64,000 nucleotides of DNA. Origin: Campylorhamphus procurvoides (lineage: Eukaryota; Chordata; Aves; Passeriformes; Dendrocolaptidae). Location: contig WBMV01003161.1 of NCBI GenBank assembly GCA_013396655.1, positions 674,274 through 738,273 on the forward strand. Reading direction: 5' to 3'. Both the position numbers and the translations under genes were made by a program. Shown piece by piece: positions 1 through 14,352 of the stretch (the stretch's first letter is position 1; every line of letters starts with the position of its first letter). The notes below the pieces were generated by a model. That model was not told where the DNA came from. It was given only the letters and a program-made list of their open reading frames with translations, and did no database searches.

Positions 1-3000
1 TAAACTCAGAGCTTGCAGGCTGAGTCATGTGGTGATTTAGAAGTCATTTATCTTTTTCTCTCCCCCTCAGCAAAAAGTAATCATTGCCACAATACTCTGC
101 AAGTCTAATGTGGCTGTGAAATGTGCAACATAAAGAGATATTTTTCATTTCAGCACAATTATACCAAGCTTTTATGTTATACTAATTCGTAATTGCAATG
201 CTAACAACAGGATATGGATAACTGCTAATCCATTTAAGCACAAACTACCACCCTTGTGAAGCTGGGAGTGATCTGGACCCCATCAGCTGCACCCAACCTC
301 TGTAGTGGCTGAATTTAGGTTAAAATGTCTCTGTTCTTCAAAAACATACCTTTTTGTATATGCCTGAATTTTCATGGCTGTTCTGAGCCAGGCCTGGGGT
401 CGACAGATGATGCTTTAAAGTTGAGAAACAGTAACTCCCTGAAGAACTTTCCCCAGGGCTGTTTTTCCCTGGCTGAACCACTGGAGAGCATTTTGATGGG
501 GAACAAATGCCTTTTACCCCATCATCTGCCCCCGAGCAAGTGGAGAAGTTGATCAGGACCCTGCTAAGCATTGAGGGACAATAGAACAGTTCTTTGATCA
601 AGACCCAAAGCAAACTGTGGCTGCAAGTACAAGGGTCAAGTATAAGCAGCAACTCAGAAATCAAGTGTGCAGGTGAACAGAAGTGAAGAGATGGGCATAG
701 GTCCAACCTGGAAGGGAGAGAGAGGTTGCCAGGAACCCATGAGGCTATGTGGATGTAGTTCAAGAACATGGGCAGTTCAATCTAAACAAAGCCTCTAGAC
801 TGTAAAAGGCTGCATGAAGCTCCCATTTAAAAGTGGTTTTAATTCATGGCAGCATAACTCTTGCTGTGTTTGTAACACTAAATGCACAGTGAACCTGGAC
901 TCCTTCATTTTCTTCTTGCTTCATCAACAGCACTTTGGTATATAAGGACCATCTCCAGGACAAGCATATGGTATGCAGGGTAACAGCTGAGAGCCTGGGT
1001 GATCAGCAGAACATTGGGAGTGGAGAAAATAGTAGGAAGTGAGAGCAGCCTAAATAATTAACCTGAAACTGGACTTGTCAAACACTGTTGGTTTGTTTTG
1101 TTGCAGAACACATTGTCTGTATGTAACTGCAATAACTCCAGCAGTCCACAAGGCTTTCAGATCACAGGATGAGAGGAGAGCTGGGGGGATGACACAGCTT
1201 CCTCCTGTGCTGAAGTCCAAATGTGTACCTTGCTACTCTCAGTCAAAGAAGGTGAGAACACAAATAATGCACCTTAATTTGCATGTTTTGTCTTCTAAAA
1301 ATTGAAGCGTTTTGTTTATTCTAGAAGAATATGTTATGATATTCTTAGAAAGTGGGGTGTGTTGTACAGCACAGAAAGGGACAGAGCAGCATATGGGAAA
1401 AGAATGCTGAACTCTTGGGGGAAAACCAGACTCCAGTCTGGATCTTTTTTTACGGCCTTTTTTTCTCTGATGTGATTTTGACCAAGCAAAGACAAACTAC
1501 AATATCTTCAAGATTTGGCTGATATATTTGAATACAAAATAACAAACATTTCTCTTTTTTTAGCATTTACTAAATCTCTCAAAAATAACAGCATTATTTC
1601 CCATTGCTGGTTTAGGGCAGGCTGGATTAATTTGGTCTAAGATAGGCTGATTTGCAACGTCACATCCCAAACTAACACAACTAGAGTCACATCCTCCTGT
1701 TTGCAGTGTTGCTATACCAGTTTGAAGTGAGAAGAGGTGCTTAACAGAAAGGCAGTGGCAGCAAAGGCAGCATTCACAGAAACATATTTTAAAATAAATG
1801 GCACATCAACACAGGGACAAGGCTTCTAATTTCTCATCCTACTTTCTGCAAGCAAGCAGCTGCCACAGTGCCAGCCCACAGGTGGTTAAGGTACATCTAC
1901 AATTCCTTGGGGGGGACCGTGGATGTTGTTCCAATAACAGTAAGCTCCAGAGACCTCACTGACATCTTCCAGCTGGAAAGTAGGACATGGTGTTAGGAGC
2001 ATCCACGTGTGTACCTCACACAAGTCCCATGGCCTTAGGCACAGAGACCACGTTCTCCACAAATCCACAGCCATCACACAGGTCAGACTGCTCCGTGCAC
2101 TCTAAACCAGGCTGCTTCCACCGAAGCACCTCAGGGGTATTTGTGCAACATCCCATCCTGCTCTCCAGAGCTGTTTACTTACTGTTCCAAGTCAACATCT
2201 GATACAGATTAAAAGAACCATAAAGTGTTTAAAGAAATCAAGACCATGCACATCCTGTGACAGCTTCACTGAGAAGCAGGGATGCAGCACTGAGTGCTAG
2301 TTTGTCAACCTTTGCTACATACACAATTCACAGCCAATTTAATTAAAACTATAACAGATTTGAAAGCTGCTAAAATGCTTGCAATGACTATCAGTCATTT
2401 GATAATGGTATGAAAGAACCATTAGAAGTGAACTGTAAGTAAACTTTTTCAAGATTGAATAACAAGGGCATTACAGTTTCAGCCATTAATGTCATGGTTT
2501 TTAAAAAATTAGCTGTCCATTTTGCCCTAAAAACTAAGCATTTTTATCTCTCTCACACATTTACAATCAAAATATGCTTATAAAAGGTACAGTAAATTTC
2601 ATGGTTATGAGCTGCACATTTTGCATTCTGAACACTAAAACAGCCTTCACTGACTCACTTTGTCGTTTAGTTGATTTAATACAAAACTTTTTTCCTCCCC
2701 TTTTCTGCTTGTTGCTAAGACAAATAGTCTGTATTCATTAGTAATCAAACACAATGACAAATGTAATATTGTTGTACAGATGAACTCTTTTTATTACCAA
2801 CACTCTCATGTTTAAATTATTTCCTTTAAATAGTCGTCTCTTGTTATTCTATCTCAACTTTTGAAGGAAGCTCTGACTGCAGCAGCTTGGACAAAGGATA
2901 CAAAATTAAGTTAGTGAAAAAAACCCAGAATCAGTGGATACTGGTTACATCATTAAAACAGCCATGTTTAGCCACACCCAAAACCCTTTGGGATTGCCAC

Positions 3001-3592
3001 TGTGGGACAGTACTGGCAGGATCAGCAGCAGGTTCCTCTGAGCACAAACCCTGCTCGACTGCTGTTGTCACCTGAACACTTAAAGACTGATTGCCTCAAC
3101 TCGGGGCGTGGGTCGGTCCCAGAAAACCCGCTCAGCCCTGCGGGTCTCCAAGCTAGCAGGAGGTACTCACTGGATCAAAGTCAAGCATTCACAAGTTGTG
3201 CAATCCTGTGGGTGATGGAAGAACCCTGAGCTTTCAGAACTTTGAAGAAGTGGAGACTCAACTCCAGGAATGTGCGACTGGGGAGTCAGAACTACATTAG
3301 CAGTGTTATTTGACTGATGAGATTTCTGAAAATCAAATTTTGAATTTAATTCTCACTTGAACAAAAAAGCCACAGGTATTTATTTTATGAGTTACATTTC
3401 TCAAATCTGTCTCCTAACTTGAAGACTTCAGATTACCTAGAAAGAGGGGCAAGCAGCTTCAGTTCAGTGTAGCTCAGGTGTTGCGACTGCCAGCACAGAA
3501 CTGCAGATGTAAAAGGAAGCCTGAACTCCTGTAAGCCAGGACAGTGACAAAAGCACATGTAGAAATGTATATTCTAAAATATATGTTTAACT

Positions 3593-3630
3593 ATTTATTA
3601 TATATATATTAGGACATATTATATATATGA
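3593..3630. repeat. AT dinucleotide-rich tract
   Basis: Two short TA runs (TATATATATATT and TTATATATATG) are separated by 'aggaca'. Part of an AT-only stretch with self-complementary potential. Confidence 0.85.
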
Positions 3631-6600
3631 AAAAAAGTTAAAGTCTTGTGCTTGACCCTAGTCATAAAGGTCTCAAGCTTGTTTAGAAATTCATTTTATA
3701 CATCTTATCACCTAATAATTTTTCTGTTTGAAACTAGCCCAAATTATTTGCTTTGTTGAAGTACTGCAAAGTTAGAATATTTATATGTATAGCAGCAGAT
3801 GCTGCTGTCTCTCTTAGAATATAATACAACTTTATAACATATACTGCCTTTCATACCAACTGCATTCCCAGATGGACAGCATTAAATACAAGGAAGAAGT
3901 GAACGTAGGCAATACACAGTAGCTGTGTGTATTGTGATACAGTGGTGTAAGTGATGTACAGACACTGCATGATGAATAAATTAAGACATTGAGCAACAAG
4001 GGCAATAAAACAGTGATGAAAAAAATTAGGCATATGCAGAAGAGAAAGTCTACTTTATAAAAAAAAGAAAAAGACAAAAGTCAAAGAGATGGAGAGTTGA
4101 TGAGGCAGAAAGATACACAGAGGCTGCTCCAGATGGCAGAAACAACAGCAAAGGTTCCTAAACTAGAGTGGCAAGACTGTGTACAAAGGAGCACAGGGTG
4201 TTTGCAGAGCCTGCAAAAAGACAAGCAAAAAAAGGGCTGAATGCACTGCTGAGATGAGTCACTGCTTTGGGACATAAGGAGGAATCCTGAAAAGGCTGAA
4301 GATTTTGTTCCCAACATGGTCATGTTGCTTAAAGTACATATGAAGGCACCTGAAACTATGACTGTGAAAGGGTCCTTTAGCTGTGGTACTTGAGGAGTCT
4401 CTACTGCCCTGTCAGGGCAATTTGAAGACAAATGGGTTTGAATGGAACATGTAATCACATAGTCTGATAATCACTGACTGATGACTGGGACAGACAGCCA
4501 TCCACACAAACCACACACTGAGTGCACGTGCACACAAGGAATCACACACCTACATCACAAACACTGTATTAAAAGTCTGCCCAAATGCACAGATGACGTG
4601 ACATCTCCACAGCACAAATTAGGAATATGCTACTACTTGTACGTTAGAGTCTCCTGATGGGTTCCTCGTATTTTACATACAACATAGAGAAATCAATCCC
4701 TAAAAATACCCTGCTACCTGAGGTGTTTTTAGCATAGGCTGCAATGATGCACTAGTAGCACCATATTGTTTTACATTTTGAAAAGTGAAACATGACTGTG
4801 CCATGCTACACTGTTTAAAAAAATTAATAAACAAACACCAAACAATCTCAAATTTAGCTCTTAGGCCTGAAGCTATGATACATGAGTGGCAAAGTGGCAT
4901 AGATGTGTTGACCAGAAATTACTCAGCTCTAACTAAGCAGCAATAGTGCTACATGAAATCACCAAACATACGCGTTTGTGGATCCTCTTCACTCTCAAGT
5001 TGTCAGTGTGAGAACAGTGCTGAAAATAAACATTCCTCTGCCGACCTCCACCAACAAGTCTCCGTGACCTTTAGGCTTTCAGACTAGCAAGGTCTAGTGC
5101 TCACACATAGCTTCCATGGTGGCATTTTCAAGCAGAGAACGACAGCAGTGACACATTTAAACCTTGCTCTTTTCCATATCCAGCTCTATTTCCTTGCCCA
5201 TCATCTGTAGTCTCTGCCAGCACACTCCCAAGAAGATCGTGGTCTATCAAAACAGAATTTAGCTACAGTGCTCACCTCAGAACACCCAAATGTGCAGGTA
5301 CTGTGCTTAACATTCATCAGACAGATCCAATAAAGCTGAAACGAGAAGAAATTGAAGGGACTATGCGCCCAGGAATAAAGCTAAATTAAGTAGCCAAGTG
5401 TTTAAGAGATCGAGACCTAAACCACTAGTTCCTACAACATGGAATCCGTCACTCTGGCACATCTGGGCATTCGGTGGCTAAAAATGAGCTTGATTCTTAT
5501 GCAGAAAGCCAGTAAACAACCTAGAGGTAATTTAAAAGCCCTCAAGAGGGCACTCAGAAAAAGCCCAAGTCACTTACTGAATTACTGGTGGGCCTCCGTA
5601 CGGTGGCTGAACATCCATCTCTCTGGTGTCAGCTATGGAAGGCAGCAAATGTGAGCTATCCAGGGTACCCAAACAACACAGCATGCAAAGAACTGGTAGC
5701 AACACAGATTCACTTTTCTGGCTATCTCTTATTTTATGCTCAGAGTCGAGGATGATAGGTCATTACAAAGAGCTTGAATTACACAAATATTCTAGGATGT
5801 GCTACTGGCTCATACTCATATAAAAATGAGAGTCCAGGATATGGAATGCCACATGAATGGATGCACTGGAAAACAACAAGCCAAATAAATAATCAGCCTT
5901 CACAGTGAAGACAAGACAGTACTGTTTTATATGACGCAGACCTTGGAAAAAAGTTATATTGTTCATCTACAACCTAACTTGGCATTTAAATAACCTTCAG
6001 TTAACTATTAACACTCTGACATGATAATTTGTTTTGCTTTTATTTTTCAAGTAAAATTCTCATTAGTGGACCACTGGATTGACTATTTAATGGCACAGTG
6101 CTTCAAAGAGCATGCAAATGTCATGTGTGTCCAATACCTGTGCAGTATAAATTCAGAAAATCCCGATGACCATAAAAATTTTATGTTTTCATAATGCATT
6201 TAGGATACTGTCAGTCATGATCCTTTGCTTGGAACACCATGCTGAGATGCCAGCTGAGATCCCCAGACTGAGCAGGAGCTCGGGCTGTCAGAACACACCA
6301 GGTCTGAACCCTTTGAGAAGGATTAGGTCTTCCTTGGAGTCACAGGCAGGAGTGCAATGTGGTTTCCTATGAAACCAGAGCAACCTCTGCCCAAAACTAC
6401 AGAAAAACCCCCCAATATCTATAAAAAATAGAAGCAAGATGCAAATAACCATGGCTAAGTGCATGCACAATTTGGTTAAAAGAAATCATCCACCACAAGT
6501 AATCCACTGTAGGTAACCTAGCTGCATTTATTCAATTTGATTGAGCAGAAGAAGCATTATTAAAAGAATTAACACATCCCATCCTGAGATTTATTTGTAT

Positions 6601-7385
6601 GGAACTAACTTGTGGGTGAGAACATGTAAGAATTGATTTTTCTGCCTTACTTAAAAAATAAGGTTATGAAGAGACAAAAAATCATTATGAGTTGCCCAGA
6701 AAGTCTTAAGCAAAACTAAATCATACCTAAAATTCACCCAAGTTCATGTATATATGCTATCAAGGGGTGGTAAAACTTGCAATGGATAAATTACTAAATA
6801 ATTTTTTTAAACTTTATTTTTAAAAGTATATCATATTTTGAAGAAACTGGGACTAATATTAATTCATTTACTAACTAGGTCAATAAAAATTGCTGTAGCC
6901 AAGAGCTCTATTAAAAGTCCATAATGTTATCTTAATAGAGGAAAACTAATAGAGTTCTTCTGGAAGTTTTCCATAAAATTAATATTGTAGAATTTCAGTG
7001 GATGTATGTCTTAAATAGTTTAAATAGGCATTTTTATTAAGACACCTAATAATAGAATTAAACCAAATTAAAACCTTTACTTTCTCTAAGAGGAAGTATT
7101 TACATTCCAAGCATCTTAATGGAATTTATTCTTGAAAGAATTTAGAAACAATGCTCATTATTCAACATCTCGACGTGGGAATTGGCTACTTGGCATCCAC
7201 ACACAGAGGATCTGCCAATTTGCAACTACTGTAGCACTTACTCGGAGCCTCTCTGTCTAAACCACTTTGCATGGCAGCCCTCCAGAACCTCGACCTGCAA
7301 TACAATCCACCTCCTTGTCAAGAGCCTTTCTTGTTGGAAAGCATTAAACTCACCCAGCAACTAAGCAACAAAAAATAATATTACA

Positions 7386-7410
7386 TAAAAAAAATAAAAA
7401 AAATAAAATT
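7386..7410 (+). repeat. A-rich tract
   Basis: Three AAAAAAA-type runs separated by single T residues (…aaaaaaaataaaaaaaataaaa). No element is recognised beside it. Confidence 0.8.
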
Positions 7411-10400
7411 TAGAGACCTGTGTAATCCACAAGGCAAATAAGTAAGAAAGGTATTGTATCAATTATCTGCTCATACCCTGTTTCCTTGGGCTTTTCACCA
7501 CTTACAATTAATTATCTCTTTGGTTTATACCAGGTTATCCTCTACTCCTTTCTGTGGCTACCTGGTTACTTATGGTCTATGGTTACTCACCTGGACTATG
7601 CACATTTTCAGCTGAATGAAATCTTTATATTTTCATTGCACTATCTGTCTGCTTATAGGGCTAAACCATCCATCAGGTCATGCAGGTGAGCTGTGTGAGG
7701 CTGAGAGGATTGCTGTGGTTTAAGATGCAGGCACAACCCAAGGTGCTGCAAACGGCATATTCTGCAATACCAAGCACGGCACTGGAGGAAAGTTTTTGGC
7801 AAAGGGATGGTGTGGGAAGTGCTGTGCACCTTACACAGCTGGAGGAAACTCACACTCAGGGGCAAAGTTGATCTGGCCCCCATCCTTTACTCCTGTTGCT
7901 GGGCAGAAAGCAAATTATGCTACTGCTACTTTGGCCAAAAGCAGCCATGGAGTCCATGTCTGGAACTAAACGCCACAGAACCACAGATAAATTTTGCTTT
8001 TTGCTCAGGCAGGCATTTCTCAGGGAGTTCATGGAGAAAAGGGAAGCCCTGACCTCACAGAAAGGCCCCGAAGCAAGTTTCCCCTCCTATTGAACTCAGT
8101 AGGATTCCAGCTCTTTTCCTAAATGAACAAGCTCATGAATTTCTGATGAAACCACTGTATTTAATATCCAAATACTGCACACGGGCAATTGAAATGAATG
8201 CTTTTAGAGTCATATTCACCTGTGAACAACATTATCATTGTCTTAGGTCAGAAGAGTCCATTTTCCTCACATGCCAGAGGTGATTAAAAAAGGCGTTACC
8301 AGCCCCAATCTTGGACACCAGGGTAATAAATGCACATGCCTTCCAAAGTGATCAAAAATTCATGTCACACCCAACCTTCCTCACCCTTCCCATCACACAG
8401 GGACAAGGCGACGGCCACCACAAGAGCACTGTCTGTGCAAACAGACTGCCTGGGCACCTTCATCAAAGGTTTTTATCATGGGCATGTCTCCCTCAGGCAA
8501 GCCGTGTCATCCGCACACTGACTTACTGCCATGAAAAGAGTAGATTGCACAAAAGTTATTTGTCATAGTGTAATCAGCAGAGATAGCCAGATTTTGCTTC
8601 TTGTTATTGAAGTTAGGTTGGAATAGATACTGGTAGAGGTATAATATCACATTGTAATTGCTGCCAACACTGGGACATTTCTCCTGCTCCCTTGAAAAGA
8701 CCTGCCAGAGAGTTGAAGCCCTTCCACAGAAACTGGCAGCATTGTGACATTCAGAGAACAGTTCAGAGCGCTCAAACTATTTCAACCATTACCTTACCAG
8801 ACACATTAAAGACTGGATCCAAAGGCCATAAAAGTTCCAGGAAAGTTTTTGTAGTCTATAATGAGGTTTGTATCAGGCTCCAGGTCCCAATCAGCCATCC
8901 CTAGTTTTGGTATTCATGTTTGCTAAAATTACAAAATGTCCTTTCATTTCAGAGAATCTTATCAGAAAATTGATCTCTTTATATATAAAGTCTTCAGCCA
9001 AGGTAAAGTCCTTTCAAGAGTTTTATGGTTTCCTATCATTCTTTTCAAAGCCCTCTGGAAACTAGAAAATATGCTGATACTGTTTCTATGTTAAAAAGAA
9101 TGGTTAAATAAAAAAAATATATAGTTCCCAAGTGTTTGCAAATATCCAGAGCTTTCTAATTTCTTTGGCAAAAATGGCAAAGATTAATAGCAAACAGGAA
9201 AAAAAACAATTCAGAATGACACAATTATTTACAGAAGTACCTATCGGAACATTATCTCATTTCCTTATTTATAAGACCTACAACTGTGCTCTCTCTATGT
9301 ATTTAAATTAAATTATCTAATGCAAATGTTATATATGAACACCTCAGCAAGACACTGTTGTATCAACACACCTTATTCCATGTAAAAGCAGATGGCTAGT
9401 TTTGCGATTGTAAATGTGTCAGACAATAATTTTATTGCTTTGCAGGTAGCAGAACACCCAATTTTCTTGTTCCCAAATGGTGATTGAGTGATAGCTTTTA
9501 ATACTGTCTAATGATCACAAACATGTGGAGTATTGCGTTAACATCTGGTTTATGGGTAAAGTCACACACAGAAACTACTCACAAAACAAATAACCCCCTG
9601 CCCTCCAAAAGCTAGAATTAATAGAGCAAGCACATGCTCTTTTGTTACTGAAGAAGAAGTAGCAGGGCATGCTGCAAACATTTATAGGTATGGTTTATGT
9701 AGTGCAACTAACTGAACAAATCACTTTGTTCCAAAAATTCTTAGAAGGCACAAGCTCTAAGGAGGGGAAAACAGTTTGTCAGGAATACTGGAGAAAGAAA
9801 CAGCCACAGAATCAAATCTCATAATTCTGAGCATGGCAGAGCTTTCACTGCAGACAAGGAGAGCTTTGCCCAAGGGCAGCCTTAGCCAGTAACTTGTGAT
9901 GTCCAGGTAAGCTCAAGAACTCATGGAGATAAAAATAAAAACGCTTGTCAGTTGTTCTGTCCTTATGGCTCATTCTTTCATCAATGAGCATCACATAACA
10001 AATAAAGCCTCAAGAACTATTAGAAATTGCCTCACTTGGTCACAGCTACAATTTTACTTACAGATCTCCTCCTACAAAACTGGTACAAAGCAGGTTCCAC
10101 TGTGGACTTTCCAGCCTTATCACATTTGTTCCAGTATCTCAGAAATTGCACTGCCATACATTTTTTCCTTAACTTGTTTTACTTGTTGTATCCCAATTAT
10201 TTGTTGGGATGGACTTCTTCCTAGATACCTTGATGTTTCCAGATTTTGCGGGCATTTAGAGGGAACCATGTTGTGTTCAGGAAGCTTGTGAAATCCAGAC
10301 TGCAAATCTACCACCCTATAGCCCTGAGATACAGAAAATGAAATCCTCTGAGCAGGGGGTGCACACAAGGTGAGTTCATTACACATATCCCACATGCACC

Positions 10401-13400
10401 AAAGATCTTACCTCAGTAACACTCTTGCACCTGGGCCACAGGTGCATTATAGGGACCCACCAAGGCAAGTTTAAACACCCCAGTGCAGACTTGGCTAAGT
10501 GCTGTAGAAACCTACAGGCTCTCCCAGTTCTCAAAGAACCTCTTTTAGAAATGTTTCAGAACAAAAAAACCCAGTGTGATTAATGCTTTGAACAATACAG
10601 AGAACAATCTTCAGCATCACTGCCACTGTCACAAATCTACCTCTTTACAGACACCACTGCCCTTCCACCTCAGCAGCAAACAGCCCTTACTGTGTCCTGT
10701 TTTCCACAGAGGGTGGATTTTTCAACATGCAACTCCTCCATAGCTGAGATTTGGATGAGACTCAGCATCTCTGTCCTCTAGACCCTAACATATGCACATA
10801 GTCCCTTTCACACGCTCACCCCTGCAATTAATTGAAGAGTCATATATTTTAACAAACCGGTTAATTGAACACAGCTAAGTTGCAAAATTTAAGAAATTTG
10901 CCACATTTACATACATAGTAATGAGATCAATTACTTTCAGCTCATGTAGACATATTGAGAACTAATGAGGTACTTAAAATGTGTATGGAGAAAGTCTACT
11001 TTCTATTTCCATGCTGTAACTTAGAGCTTGTTAGGGATTTAGCTCTTTATCAGTTTGAGCTATGGCACTTACATTGATAGAAGGCCTGTTAGCTGTGGCT
11101 CCCGACTGCATTAAAAAGTCCTTTAATGCAGTTTTGTAGTGGCATACATCTCATTACAGTGCAAAAATGGGCAAACACTGAAGACCACGTTGTTGGAAAA
11201 TACTTTGTCTGAGAACACAGCAAGCAGAAAGCTTATCCTTTGAAGGATAACATCCACCTCACTCATAATTTAGATAGGTAATCCAGAGACCTTTATAATA
11301 AGAAAACCTTTATCGTTTTTTAAATCTATTAAAAAAGACACACAAAGGTAAAGTGCCAAATTCTAGAACTGTTATCTTTATGGGTCACTTATAACAACAA
11401 AACACTCTTTCTCCCAACACAAAACACAGTGGTAATTTATTTCTTCAAAGAAATTGCACTGAGCGAACATCTACAGCACAGTACACTTCATACACTGAGC
11501 TCTAGGTTATTACCTAGGAAGCCAATTTTCAGGCAGTGGTTTCAAGATCTGAGCACAGCCCTGGATACAGCTCCAGGCACATCCGAAGTTTCTCATTAAG
11601 TTAGACATGCAATGAAAACGCTGGAAGTTGTTTAAGGGTGAGGAGAAAATGGATACAGATATTGTAAAAGTACAAGAAAGAACAGAAAGAAGCAGAGAAA
11701 CCTTTGACTCAGGCATGGAGAGTTACAGGTGAAGTCAGCCCAAGAGAGTCTCACCATAGAGCACATCCCTGCCGTTGCTTTCTGCACAAGCATGCTGACC
11801 AACCCCCAGCAAAGCTTTAAATCTTGCTATTGAGCAGATAAAACCAACTTCTTTTTAACCACACTTCTGACCACATTTTCTGCCTATCATACCCTCTAAA
11901 CATTTTATTTCCCTGGCCCAGATATTAAATGACAGCCTATGAATTCAACAGCTCTCAGCCATTAGGCTAAGGTCAGTATATCACCTTTCCCTAAGGGGCA
12001 GGGACTCCTTATCCGTGGAGGGAACACTACTGCATGGGTATCTCAGCTCGGCTCCTTGGGGTCATTCAGGTTACCAGGGACACACATCTGCAGCGTGGCT
12101 GAGCTTCTGGTTTCCAAGATGCACAGAATATCTTTTTGCATCTCTATCAGTCTGAAGTTTCCCTTTTCTTCCTTCAGCTAAAATGTCTCAACAACTTAAT
12201 TTTACTTCTGCATTTATTGTTTTCTTTTGAAATGCCCATTTACAGTACTGCAACATCCACCAGGACAGCCTTGCTTTAAATGTCAACTCAATCCTCAAGG
12301 TGAGGCTCAGGGCAGGAACTACAGGAACCACCTGCACTGGGAGCAGAGATTTTCAGACCTCACCTTCAGCTGCTAAGGGGAGGGAAGGAGAGAAACCACT
12401 TGCCCAGCCATGGCCAAGTGAAACAACCCCCAGACAGCAGGAGAGCAGCAGCACAACCCAAATCTACCAAAGGAAGAGTTAAATAGATGGCTCTGGACCC
12501 AGCTGTGATCCCACTGTGTTCACTGGCGTCCAACATAAACTTGATCACGCAGCTTGAGTGTAAGCATGACCCTACAGTACCCAGGTCTGTTGTTACAAGA
12601 CAGCAAAGCAGCTTATCCCCTGATTCATTCCAGTTCTGGGTACATCCCAGGGCTGATGCTCCCCCGCTGTGCCACAACTGCCCTGGGGGTTCATCACTCA
12701 CCTGGAAGAGGAACAGCCTCTGCCCCTAACTATCTGGCCAAATCAGCTCTGTGGGATTTTGTGGGCTGAGAGCTGGGCATCAGGCAGGGGTCTCAGTTCA
12801 GAGTTAGAACTGGGAGTGGGTATGTGGGTCCACCAGCTTCTCCTCCCCACAGGAGATGACAACCTGCAAAAAGGGGGAGAAGGAGACAGCTCCAGGCTAC
12901 ACCTGGCTGTGGTTTTCCTCACCCTCAGCATGTATGCTCATGTGCAGTATGTTCAGCCTGGATATACTGCTTTCTGTAGCACTGATTGTACATTTGCTTG
13001 TCATTACAGTGTCTATAAGTAAATACAGAGAAATAAATAAGAATACTTAGCACTTTAAGCCCATTAAAGCATTGGCAAAGTTTCACATGAGATAGTCTTT
13101 AAGGCTTGATGTATGGCAATAAAATTAGTTCAGAAAGAGACAGCTGCATAAAAACAATGTATGCCTTCACATAAAACCATGAAAAATATTTTGACTGGCA
13201 CAGATTTTAAGGTAGGCTTATTTATTGGAGCTATGCTTCAGTAATTTACAAAATACAGAATCTGAACAAGAGGAGCGTCAGATGCTCGCAGAGGGGCAGT
13301 GTGATGAGCACTCGCTGGAGCTGATGAGCCTGAAATCACATCAGGCTGATATCAAAGATTTGTACCCAATGCTGGGGAATGATCACACTTTACAGAAACT

Positions 13401-14344
13401 GGGAGCTAATGAAGTAAAATTAAAAATAAGTGGAGTAGTGGGCTGAGAAGATTATATGAAAATATAATATGAAAGGAATATCTGAGAACTAAAGAGCAAT
13501 TATTTTTTAAAAAATCTAGAGCATCAAGTTTGAACTAAATCTAATACATATTTTTTAAATTGTGCTTCTGGACTATATGTGTCAGAAAAAAACATCCGAT
13601 CTGTGTCTTTGATCCAGTTACCAGTAATAGAAAACATTTTCCCAGAGAGATGTAAGAGAAAAACAGATTCATGAGAGCTTCTACTTCTTATTTATAGCTT
13701 TATGCAATTTTTATCTCATATCCTTCTTCCTGTCCTTTAATTGAAAAGCAAAATTTATACCTAAGAGCAACAGCGCAATGAGAGATGGCATCTGTAGATT
13801 GGATTTGAGTCTCTAAAGTGAAGAGAGACACATGAATGATGCAGTGTTCCAGTTTTGGTGTGCTCTTTGCTATCTGTTAATGATACCGTGAGACAAAGAC
13901 ACAGGACCAGCAGCAGTAGGCTTAGACAGTTCTTTCTTACCCTGTTTTAGAGTGGCGACTATAGTGGACTCAATTCACACAGGCCAAAAAAAAATAGGAC
14001 ATCTTACTGTCTGGAAATTGTAAAATGACACAGAAAATTCCTATTTTTAAACAAATATTAAAGGTTTATTTCTTTTGACAAGACCTCGGGCTTAAGAAAA
14101 TAGATTGCTTTACCTTTTTATATCAGATAAAAAGTTTCAAGTAGTCAGTGGCGATTTGTACTTGTTCTCCATTTACGCCTGGACTCCCACCGAGCCTGTC
14201 TCGCACGAGCAGGGTCCTATTCATCTATTCTCTTAGTTGTCATATAATGAATTCTCATTACCAGTTTAAGCCTGTGCAGCCACATTAAAGTCCATTTATG
14301 TTCTGATATGTACATACACGTTAATTCAGATTATATTCCTCTAA

Positions 14345-14352
14345 TTGCGCAA
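14345..14352. promoter_or_regulatory. C/EBP-like palindrome TTGCGCAA in an AT-rich block
   Basis: TTGCGCAA is a perfect palindrome and the core of the C/EBP (bZIP) consensus. It is followed at once by AATTAATTG, which contains the TAAT core of homeodomain sites. The surrounding 14260-14530 is rich in TTAAT, TAATT and similar words, as in many enhancer-like intronic elements. Binding and function are inferred only; a match this short can arise by chance. Confidence 0.3.
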
